64,000 bases of DNA. Source: CAYRFQ01 sp964423615 (lineage in GTDB: Bacteria > Planctomycetota > Planctomycetia > Gemmatales > Gemmataceae). The notes under the pieces were generated by a model, which saw only the letters and a list, made by a program, of their open reading frames with translations, was not told the DNA's origin and did no database searches. The position numbers were made by a program, and so were the translations under genes. This document shows positions 34,062 through 41,786 of this stretch, one piece after another. The stretch covers positions 1-64,000 of the forward strand of contig CAYRFQ010000009.1 of NCBI GenBank assembly GCA_964423615.1. Direction: 5' to 3'. Position 1 is the stretch's first letter. Every line of letters starts with the position of its first letter.

Positions 34062-36206
34062 ATGGCCAGGCAATCATACAACCATGAGAGGCTGGGACAA
34101 TCGCCGGATTTCGGAGTCCGTTTCGCCGGTCTTGTTTCGATTGTCTGCGGAATGCTCCTCTCGGCGCTGCCCAGCACTGTATACGGACAGAGCAAACCCA
34201 ATGCGGACACAGCCGCTCGGGATGGTCTCGTTTTACATGTTCCTAATCCCTTAACGTCCGTAGCCGTCAAACGCATTCAAAACCAAGTTGAGTACGCCGT
34301 AAATCGAAAACATCGTCAGCTCGACACGATCGTTTTTGTCTTCCAACGGCCGGAAGAAGTGGTGGGAACAGCTGATTTCCACCCATGCAACGAACTCCAG
34401 GATTATATCACTTCGTTGAATCAGGGGACCAGTACGCCCAAGCTAAAGACTGTCACCACGGTGGCCTTTTTGCAAGGGAGAACGTCCCAGCACAGTGTCT
34501 GGCCTGTCCTGGCATGCCAACGGATTGTCATGAAAGATAGCGCCACTCTCGGGACGATCGTGGCGCCTGGCCAACAATTGTCCGATCTAACGAAAGCTGC
34601 CCAGGCCACTTACAAAGCCCAGATGGACAAACCAGAGTGGAAAGCGTTTTTCAAGAAATTGCTTCGGCTCGACGAAAACGTCGGCGCGCTCGGATTTAGT
34701 TTGGTCGACTTGAAGGACGAGTTGGCAAAAGTCGGGCTCTCCGTCCAACAGAGACAATCGATTGAAGATATTCGAGTCAAAGATAACTTCATGAAGCTGA
34801 GCACCCAACCGTATCGTCTTGCCGACATCGCAACGCCCAAAACCTGGCTGGTTGAGTTGGTTGGACCAGTGGACGATGCAAGTCTCGCTTCGCTTCGTCG
34901 CCGTATCCAAAATGGGATTGAACGTGGAGCCGACTTGTTCATCTTACAACTCGATTCACCGAAAGGGGATCCAGCAGCGGCCGCAGACTTTTTTGATTCT
35001 CATATGGAACACTGGCGGAATCCTCAAAAGGTTGGGAGGACCATTGGGTTCGTTGCGTACGTACCGCCCAGATGCACTCTGGGTGCAGCGACGTATATAG
35101 CGTTGGGTTGTGACGAAATTGTTTTGGGCAAAGGGGCAACGCTCGCGGACTTTTCCTACCTTCGTGTTAAAACCGACAAATACTTGGCCCAACGACGCAG
35201 GGAACTGATGGCGATTGCTAACGCGCAAGATCGTAACTCTCTGCTCTTCTCGGCACCGATCGCCGGAGACGCAGCGGTCTACAAAATCAAGCGGACGCAG
35301 AGTTCTCCATGGAACTTGGTCACCAAAACACAGGCTGCGAAAACGGATCACCTGGTCGACAAGCGACCGCTCAACGCCTCCGGTGGATTCCTGGCCGTTG
35401 ACGAAACACTCGCTCGAGAGTTTGGGGCTGCCGATGTTGTTGGCGTGAGGTCGCTTGGCGAGGTCTACGCCGAATATGGCATCGATCCACAAACGGTGAG
35501 AGTCGCCGACAAAGACTCGTTGGATCAAGTGGCCGAGTTGTTCCGGAACGGGTGGGTTCGGTTCTTCTTGCTGCTTGTCGGGCTGACGGCATTAATTCTG
35601 GAACTGAAAATGCCTGGGTTCGGCTTTCCTGGTGTCCTCGCGGCGATATGTTTTGTCCTTCTATTCTGGGCTCACTGGTCTGTTGGGCAATTCGCTATTC
35701 TTTCGGTGTTCCTATTTATCCTTGGTTTGGTCCTGTTGGCCGTGGAAGTCTTCGTGATTCCTGGTTTCGGTGTCACCGGGATCAGTGGTATCTGTCTCGC
35801 GGTCGTCAGTCTTGTGTTGATGACAGTCGAACAGATGCCAAACTCAACGTCGGATTGGATGAGTCTAGGAGGGACGTTTTCCTCGGTCATCCTGAGCATG
35901 GTCGGAGCTGTGGTACTCGCGATCAGTTTCGCGTCGTTGTTGCCTCACATCCCCTATGCGAACAGGCTGATGCTCGTCCCACCTGGCGAAGACGCCACGG
36001 ATGGGGAAAACGCAAATTCGGGACAACAGTATGTTCGTCTACTCGGTGCCATTGGTCTCGCCGAGACACCATTGAGGCCATCGGGGAAAGCCAAGTTTGA
36101 AGGAGAGTACTACGACGTCCTCTCTGAAGGAGAATTCATAACCCCAGGTAGCCGCGTGCAGGTCGTGGAGGTGGAAGGGAACCGGATCGTGGTCAAGTTG
36201 ATCTGA
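34062..36206 (+). CDS. NfeD/SppA-type membrane protein with ClpP-like domains
   Basis: 714 aa from the ATG at 34062 with ggagagg upstream. A signal segment (FAGLVSIVCGMLLSALPSTV) precedes two ClpP/crotonase-like halves (about 35-260 and 265-480). At about residues 480-620 there are five transmembrane helices, then the C-terminal NfeD OB-fold domain (LLGAIGLAETPLRPSGKAKF to RVQVVEVEGNRIVVKLI). In active NfeD proteases the nucleophile lies in a SAG-type motif before ACDEI; here the aligned stretch reads LGAATYIALGCDEI, so the Ser appears lost. It precedes a flotillin gene, the usual partner. It probably tunes membrane quality together with FloA. Confidence 0.9.
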   Translation: MARQSYNHERLGQSPDFGVRFAGLVSIVCGMLLSALPSTVYGQSKPNADTAARDGLVLHVPNPLTSVAVKRIQNQVEYAVNRKHRQLDTIVFVFQRPEEVVGTADFHPCNELQDYITSLNQGTSTPKLKTVTTVAFLQGRTSQHSVWPVLACQRIVMKDSATLGTIVAPGQQLSDLTKAAQATYKAQMDKPEWKAFFKKLLRLDENVGALGFSLVDLKDELAKVGLSVQQRQSIEDIRVKDNFMKLSTQPYRLADIATPKTWLVELVGPVDDASLASLRRRIQNGIERGADLFILQLDSPKGDPAAAADFFDSHMEHWRNPQKVGRTIGFVAYVPPRCTLGAATYIALGCDEIVLGKGATLADFSYLRVKTDKYLAQRRRELMAIANAQDRNSLLFSAPIAGDAAVYKIKRTQSSPWNLVTKTQAAKTDHLVDKRPLNASGGFLAVDETLAREFGAADVVGVRSLGEVYAEYGIDPQTVRVADKDSLDQVAELFRNGWVRFFLLLVGLTALILELKMPGFGFPGVLAAICFVLLFWAHWSVGQFAILSVFLFILGLVLLAVEVFVIPGFGVTGISGICLAVVSLVLMTVEQMPNSTSDWMSLGGTFSSVILSMVGAVVLAISFASLLPHIPYANRLMLVPPGEDATDGENANSGQQYVRLLGAIGLAETPLRPSGKAKFEGEYYDVLSEGEFITPGSRVQVVEVEGNRIVVKLI

Positions 36207-36339
36207 ACGGTTCGAGGCAAGCGCGTTCGTTCTTTCCAAACACAGCATGACCGTGGGCGAAGCATCGATAACCACTTGACATTGAGCGGTTGTGGTTTCC
36301 ACACTTTGACGAGACCACCCACTCCGACGGAGATACATC

Positions 36340-37416
36340 ATGAAAGCAGTTCTGTTTGCCCAAGACATCGGGACGTGGCTCCAAGCCTACTGGCCGGTCA
36401 TCGCCATCCTGTTGATCGCAGTGTTCGGGATCGTGGCGTTGGTGATCTTCTTTAGCTTTTTGCAACTATGGATTCAGTGTTGGCTTACTGGGGCCAAGAT
36501 CAGCATCCTCGATCTGGTCGGAATGAAGCTCCGAAAAGTCGACTACACCATGATCGTCAAACAGAAGATCGCCCTCGTGCAAGCGGGAGTCAAGGTCGCT
36601 ACTCGGGAACTCGAAGCGCACTTCCTCGCTCGAGGTGACGTTGGGAAAACCGCCAAAGCCGTGATCGCCGCGCACAAAGCTGGGTTTCATTTGCCCTGGA
36701 GCGATGCAGCGGCGATCGACCTGGCCGGGCGAGATGTGTTCGAAGCCGTCCTGATCAGCGTGAAGACGCAAGTAATTGATTGCCCCGACCCAGGGAAAGG
36801 CCGCGAGACTCTCGATGGGGTATGCCGAAACGGTATCCAACTTCGAGCCAAGGCCCGAGTGACCGTGCGGACCAAGCTCGACCGCCTGGTCGGGGGAGCC
36901 TGGAAAGACACGATTATCGCTCGCGTCGGCGAAGGCATCGTCCAGGCGATCGGTGCGGCGGAACACCACACCGACGTCTTGGCGAATCCCAACATGATTT
37001 CGCAAGCCGTGCTGCGAAACTCTTTGGATTCACAAACGGCCTTCGAGATCGTGTCGATCGATATCGCCGATATCGAAGTCGGCGAGAACATCGGTGCGGC
37101 TCTCCAGACCAAGCAAGCCGCTGCTGACTTGCAAGTGGCCCAGGCCCAAGCCGAGAAACGTCGCGCTGCCGCTGTGGCCCGCGAGCAAGAAATGCGTGCG
37201 ACGGTCGAAGAGAACCGCGCGAAGGTCGTTTTGGCCGAAGCCGAGGTTCCATTGGCCATCGCTCAAGCGTTTCGAGATGGACGACTTGGCATCATGGATT
37301 ACTACAACTTGCGAAACGTCCAAGCAGATACGGAAATGCGGAACTCGATCGCCGGGGTGTCCGACCGAGGCGAAAGAACCGAGAACCTGGACAACACAAC
37401 GAACCACACTCAGTGA
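36340..37416 (+). CDS. floA: Flotillin-like protein FloA (SPFH domain)
   Basis: 358 aa with ggag 8 nt before the ATG. An N-terminal hydrophobic hairpin (IAILLIAVFGIVALVIFFSF) anchors it, followed by the SPFH domain: WLTGAKISILDLVGMKLRKV, GHDVGKTAK-type repeat ARGDVGKTAKAVIAAHKAG and IDLAGRDVFEAVLISVKTQV, and the motif VPGEGIVQAIG-like VGEGIVQAIGAAEHHTDVL. The C-terminal part is a coiled coil rich in Ala, Glu and Gln (about 255-310), then a charged tail. FloA forms membrane scaffolds (functional membrane microdomains). The nfeD-floA order with a 130-nt gap is the same as in yqeZ-yqfA of Bacillus. Confidence 0.94.
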   Translation: MKAVLFAQDIGTWLQAYWPVIAILLIAVFGIVALVIFFSFLQLWIQCWLTGAKISILDLVGMKLRKVDYTMIVKQKIALVQAGVKVATRELEAHFLARGDVGKTAKAVIAAHKAGFHLPWSDAAAIDLAGRDVFEAVLISVKTQVIDCPDPGKGRETLDGVCRNGIQLRAKARVTVRTKLDRLVGGAWKDTIIARVGEGIVQAIGAAEHHTDVLANPNMISQAVLRNSLDSQTAFEIVSIDIADIEVGENIGAALQTKQAAADLQVAQAQAEKRRAAAVAREQEMRATVEENRAKVVLAEAEVPLAIAQAFRDGRLGIMDYYNLRNVQADTEMRNSIAGVSDRGERTENLDNTTNHTQ

Positions 37417-37601
37417 CCGCGATGAGAACGTTGGACATTCTGCGGAAGGATAAAAGAAGGCCCGTTTTTGTTGGCTGAGGAAAAACTCAGGTCGTCTCTG
37501 CGAAAAGCGACACCATAAACCGCCCAACGATGTTCTAGACGGCTTTCGTTTATCCTTTCTCCCCTGCATATTTACTATTCTCACGCGGAAGGATTACTCC
37601 G

Positions 37602-38327
37602 ATGGCTCCATTGATTATCCTGGCGGTCTTTCTCGGAGCGATGCTGATCTTCGTTCTCTTGAAGTTGTTGAATCCGCCGCCCGAGGAAAAACCTACACAT
37701 TCGCCGCCTGAACCGCAGTCTCGCCAATCGTCTCGCCGTGCCGTGTCCCAACAATCACGAGGGGACAAACGAGTTCCTGCACGAGGTGAACCCAATCGCG
37801 TTGCCGACCGTGACACTCAAGCAAGAAACCCCCAGACCTTGCCGAAAGCTCCCGACCCGAAACCGAACCAGGAACCAAGGCGTATCCCTGTACTCAAACC
37901 GACTCGCCAAGTTTCGAAGCGTCAGCCGGCACTTCCGCAGGCGCAGCGGTCTTATCGAGTTGATCCAAACCTTGAAGTCACTCCAAAGCGGCCCAGCGTG
38001 CAACCGTCTCCCAATCGCAATGGTACAGCTGCCAAGACTGGTGCTAAACCTGGACAGATTCCGTTGCGACCGGTCTCCGAGTCACAAACCGAAACTCCCT
38101 CAACGCCAAGCGTCCCCACTCAAAATCCGAACGCTAAGGCCACGAACGCACCAGAAGTGATGATACCTCGTTCCGTTTACTCCCCTAAGACGAAGCATCC
38201 TTCTAGTCCTCCAACAGACATGATCAACTACTTACGGTCGCTCTTGGGCGATCCTGGGACAGCGAAAACCGCCATTCTTTTGTCGGAAGTTCTTGGTCCA
38301 CCGGTGTCCAGAGCACGACGGTCTTGA
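37602..38327 (+). CDS. Membrane-anchored disordered protein with conserved C-terminal tail
   Basis: 241 aa with aaggattac upstream of the ATG. One transmembrane helix (LIILAVFLGAMLIFVLLKLL) at the N-terminus is followed by about 185 residues of Pro/Arg/Thr/Gln-rich, probably disordered sequence. The final 20-odd residues are ordered: AKTAILLSEVLGPPVSRARR. I have seen the pattern LSExLGPPxSxR at the end of many short planctomycete proteins, so the tail may be a docking motif. It lies downstream of floA, 185 nt away, and may belong to the same membrane system. No known domain. Confidence 0.78.
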   Translation: MAPLIILAVFLGAMLIFVLLKLLNPPPEEKPTHSPPEPQSRQSSRRAVSQQSRGDKRVPARGEPNRVADRDTQARNPQTLPKAPDPKPNQEPRRIPVLKPTRQVSKRQPALPQAQRSYRVDPNLEVTPKRPSVQPSPNRNGTAAKTGAKPGQIPLRPVSESQTETPSTPSVPTQNPNAKATNAPEVMIPRSVYSPKTKHPSSPPTDMINYLRSLLGDPGTAKTAILLSEVLGPPVSRARRS

Positions 38328-38435
38328 TATCCAGATAGGGAAGCAATGCCTGACGTTGCTTTCCTGTCTTTTACCTCGTGAAGCCGAGGTCGGGAAGCTA
38401 CCAATTCCGCGACGATCCCGAGAAAGAGCAAGACT

Positions 38436-39218
38436 ATGCCTGGCCAAAGAAATTTTTTATTGGACATGGATGGGGTGTTGGTCCGCGGGAGTACTGCGAT
38501 TGCCGGTGCTCAAGAGTTTTTGGCCAAGCTCGAAGAGAGTGGGACCAACTACCTGATCATCACCAACAATCCAATCTACACACCACGAGACCTTTCCCAT
38601 CGACTCAACGCGATGGGCCTGACCGTCCCGGAACATCGCCTCTTCACGTGTGCGATGGCAACGGCACAGTTCCTCGCCCAACAACGACCCGACGGAACGG
38701 CCTTTGTCGTCGGTGAAACCGGACTTACGCAAGCTCTCCACGATATCGGGTATGTCATGACGGCCACCAACCCCGACTACGTGGTGCTTGGCGATACGAC
38801 CTTTTATAACTTCGACCAGATCACACAAGCTGTCCGATTGGTCAAAGCCGGTGCTCGGTTTATCGCAACAAACCCGGACCCAAGCGGACCCGTCGAGAGC
38901 GGAATCGTACCCGCGTGTGGAGCCATGGCTGCCCTCATTCAAACAGCGACTGGCGTGAAACCGTACTTCGTGGGCAAGCCAAATCCCTTGATGATGCGGA
39001 GAGCGCTGAACCACATCGGTGCTCACTCCGAGAATACAACTATGGTTGGCGACCGAATGGACACCGACATCATCGCTGGTCTGGAAGCAGGGATGGAAAC
39101 GATTTTGGTGCTCAGTGGTGTGACTCGGCAGGAAGACATTGACCGATTTCCCTATCGACCGACTTACGTGTTGCCATCCGTGGCTTCGATCCAGTTGGAG
39201 GGAACTTCAGGGGTTTGA
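38436..39218 (+). CDS. HAD-IIA family phosphatase (NagD-like)
   Basis: 260 aa with agaaagag upstream of the ATG. The HAD motifs are LDMDGVLVRG (nucleophile Asp and acid Asp), TNNPIYTPRDLSHRL (motif II), GKPNPLMMRRAL (motif III Lys) and MVGDRMDTDIIAGLEAGM (motif IV). A C2B-type cap lies between. NagD-like enzymes dephosphorylate nucleotides and sugar phosphates in the cytoplasm. The substrate is unknown. It stands on its own after the gene at 37602-38327. Confidence 0.93.
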   Translation: MPGQRNFLLDMDGVLVRGSTAIAGAQEFLAKLEESGTNYLIITNNPIYTPRDLSHRLNAMGLTVPEHRLFTCAMATAQFLAQQRPDGTAFVVGETGLTQALHDIGYVMTATNPDYVVLGDTTFYNFDQITQAVRLVKAGARFIATNPDPSGPVESGIVPACGAMAALIQTATGVKPYFVGKPNPLMMRRALNHIGAHSENTTMVGDRMDTDIIAGLEAGMETILVLSGVTRQEDIDRFPYRPTYVLPSVASIQLEGTSGV

Positions 39219-39255
39219 TGGGTCGGTTCGTGTTGGGGAGATGTCAGATTTTCAG

Positions 39256-39284
39256 AAGTGGCTGATTCGATCAATCAACCACTT
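39256..39284. terminator. Bidirectional terminator hairpin
   Basis: aagtgg-c-tgatt pairs with aatca-a-ccactt around a 5-base loop: an 11-bp stem with one internal mismatch. It lies in the 101-base gap between the convergent genes ending at 39218 and 39320, followed by gtcgttt. The position favours a shared terminator. Confidence 0.6.
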
Positions 39285-39319
39285 GTCGTTTACTTATCTT
39301 CGAGCCAGATAAACCGGTC

Positions 39320-39823
39320 TCATTTTGCGACCTTGATATTCTCTTTTTTGAGAACTGTGTTCAAAGCCGGGGCGGACGACTCGTGGATCGTTACGGTGTT
39401 GTTCTGCTTTCCATTGAGGTAGGAATACACCCAACTGCACTGAAAACAGATGACCAATTCCACGACGTCGTCTCCGTGTTTGGCTCGAATGCCGTGTCGA
39501 GGAATAAAACACTTTGCTCCCGGTTGTCCTTTTTTGATGCCTTTTAAGACGGCTTCCAAAACCGTCTTGCGGGCTTTGTTTTTGAGAGTCACTTTACCGA
39601 GGATCGGATATCCAGAGAAACCATCTTTCACTTTTTTCTTTACGTGAGGATCGAGCGAATAAAATTCGATCGACTGGGCATTCTCTAACACAACCATTAT
39701 ATCCTTGGAAAGTTGTTTGGCCGTGACTTTTTTCCCTTTGTTCTTTTGGTTTTGGGCGACCACCTGGCCGCCAACCAACAGCCCAACAACACCTACGAGT
39801 AGCAGTAATCTCATTGTTTTCAT
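39320..39823 (-). CDS. Small secreted protein with PRHGIR...CFxC motif
   Basis: 167 aa from the ATG at 39823, preceded by gggaga. A signal peptide (LLLLVGVVGLLVGGQVVAQ) is followed by a basic region and a compact domain. The C-terminal motif CFIPRHGIRAKHGDDVVELV leading to ICFQCSWV looks like a family seen in planctomycetes and proteobacteria, in which the Cys and His could bind metal. The end (ESSAPALNTVLKKENI) is variable. Function unknown. A frame open to 40024 is ignored because the upstream part lacks a ribosome site and the signal peptide fits at 39823. Confidence 0.82.
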   Translation of the reverse strand: MKTMRLLLLVGVVGLLVGGQVVAQNQKNKGKKVTAKQLSKDIMVVLENAQSIEFYSLDPHVKKKVKDGFSGYPILGKVTLKNKARKTVLEAVLKGIKKGQPGAKCFIPRHGIRAKHGDDVVELVICFQCSWVYSYLNGKQNNTVTIHESSAPALNTVLKKENIKVAK

Positions 39824-40076
39824 CGAAGTTCTCCCAGGTTGATAATGCTTGAGTCGAGAGATTGATTTGTTCGTCAAGGTACGTGAAATCAATGGATGAC
39901 CAGTTTGCGTTGAGCGTCGATATTGAGGCGTGCAGCGAACAAACACCAACGACAACAGACCAGAGGAGCAGTCACCCGACGCAATCGAAATTAAAACCGG
40001 ACAGGCAGGGGTCCAGTATGCCATGGTTGGTGACGCAACTCACGGCCGCTCGACTTTCGACTCTTGACCTTCAACC

Positions 40077-41495
40077 TCACCTCTCGAATTCAGCTTGGCC
40101 GTCTTTCGCATTCTTGTTCAATCGATTCGAGACATGAAGCCCTTCCAGAATGAACTCGACGATACTGGCTGTCAACTCATTTCCAGCTTCGAGTGGGGCT
40201 TCCTTGGCAACAGTCTCGCGGAATTGGTCGACCTCCTTTTTGAGTGATGGAACTTCATCCAGAAGGCTCTGGTATTCCGCTGCGGGAGTTCGGTCACCGG
40301 TTCTCGTTGTGTGCCCGGCTTCGAACCACTCCACGAGTGGGCGGAATTGTTTCACCTGGAAATGGGCCTCGAAGACGTTCTTGATGGCCTCTCCGAATAG
40401 TTTTTCAATGACCCGATCTTCTTGTCCATCGTCTTCGGTAAGTGTCAATTCGAGCTTCCCCCGAGCACTTGCAGCCAGGTGAGTCATATCGCTAACGCGA
40501 GGGACAACGACGGATTCGCTTAAAGTCAAAGCTCGCCGTTCCGCGCTACTCAACAGATTCTCTAGATTGGCAATCGACATCCGCACACTCACTCCCGATT
40601 GTTGGTTGATCGAAGCACTGGTGCGAGCGAGTCGGGCCATTTCCTCCAAAATCTCTTTCATGAAGTGGGGGACGTGGACAGCCGCACCCTCTCGGTCTGT
40701 CCAGGCGTTGGCATCGGTGATGGAGATTCCCGCTTCCGAAGTGAGCGGGTAATGGGTCCGGATGACGCTACCTATTCTGTCCTTGAGGGGCGTAACGATT
40801 CGACCACGGTTAGTATAATCTTCGGGATTCGCGCTGAAGACAAGGCACACGTCGAGGTCGAGCCGGATAGGGTAGCCCCGAATTTGGATGTCGCGTTCTT
40901 CCAGGACGTTGAACAACCCGACCTGAATTTTCGGGCTAAGGTCGGGGAGTTCATTCATGCAGAAGATCCCTCGATTGGTTCGAGGAATCAGACCAAAATG
41001 CATGGTCATTTCGCTCGAGAGGTACTGTCCCTCGGCATGTTTGATCATGTCGATCTCACCAACGAGGTCGGCGATCGTGACGTCCGGAGTCGCCAACTTT
41101 TCGTTGAACCGACGCTCTCGACCGATCCATTCGATGGGAGTATTGTCACCCTTGGCGGCGATGATGTCTCGCCCATATCGGCTCACTGGATTGTAGGGAT
41201 CATCGTTGAGTTCACTCCCCGCCACAATCGGGATCGCGTCATCGAGGAGATGAACAAGATGCCGGAGCATGCGTGTTTTGGCTTGGCCACGAAGCCCAAG
41301 AAACAACATGTCGTGTTTGGACAGGATGGCGTTTTGAATCTGAGGAAAGACAGTATCTTCGTATCCGATGATATCAGGAAACAGGGATTCGCCAGCCTTC
41401 AACATGCGGACAAGGTTGTTTCGCATCTCTGATTTGACGCTGACGACTTGATAACCGCTAGCTTTGAGTTCACCCAGAGTTTGTGGTCGGTCCAT
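40077..41495 (-). CDS. MoxR/magnesium-chelatase-type AAA+ ATPase
   Basis: 472 aa from the ATG at 41495 (MDRPQTLGELKASGYQVVSV). A longer frame to 41690 is unlikely. Walker A is GLRGQAKTRML, and the Walker B region reads GIFCMNELPDL, the NE form typical of this subfamily, followed by KIQVGLFNVLEERDIQIRGY and VFSANPEDYTNRGRIVTPLKD (sensor 1). ARXLTLSE-type sensor 2 helix follows. Subfamily members usually act with a VWA-domain protein as a remodelling chaperone; none is encoded next to it here. No ribosome site is evident, so the start has some uncertainty. Confidence 0.92.
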   Translation of the reverse strand: MDRPQTLGELKASGYQVVSVKSEMRNNLVRMLKAGESLFPDIIGYEDTVFPQIQNAILSKHDMLFLGLRGQAKTRMLRHLVHLLDDAIPIVAGSELNDDPYNPVSRYGRDIIAAKGDNTPIEWIGRERRFNEKLATPDVTIADLVGEIDMIKHAEGQYLSSEMTMHFGLIPRTNRGIFCMNELPDLSPKIQVGLFNVLEERDIQIRGYPIRLDLDVCLVFSANPEDYTNRGRIVTPLKDRIGSVIRTHYPLTSEAGISITDANAWTDREGAAVHVPHFMKEILEEMARLARTSASINQQSGVSVRMSIANLENLLSSAERRALTLSESVVVPRVSDMTHLAASARGKLELTLTEDDGQEDRVIEKLFGEAIKNVFEAHFQVKQFRPLVEWFEAGHTTRTGDRTPAAEYQSLLDEVPSLKKEVDQFRETVAKEAPLEAGNELTASIVEFILEGLHVSNRLNKNAKDGQAEFER

Positions 41496-41786
41496 GATCG
41501 GCTTATCCCGTTGCGTAAGAGTCTTGTTAACACCACCATTGTAGGAAAACAAGCAAGCAAAGGACGCGGGGAACAAGTCCTTAGAAGATTTGCACTGAGG
41601 GATTCTAAGCCGAGGTCGCTCCGAACCCCTTACTGATGTTGTGTCTGGGTCAATTTCTGAAATAAAACGTAACAAGACCGATATCCCCAAAAACGCGCTG
41701 CGAGGTCTTGTTTCTCGGCACGGGTGATTCTGTTGGTCTTCGTGATTTTGTTTTGGACCAGAGAGTATGTTGGTTTTAGGAACTGG

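Noticed and set aside
36276..36304. Promoter before floA
   Set aside because: A ttgaca box is present at 36276-36281 but the base positions 17 downstream give no -10 match, so I do not list it.
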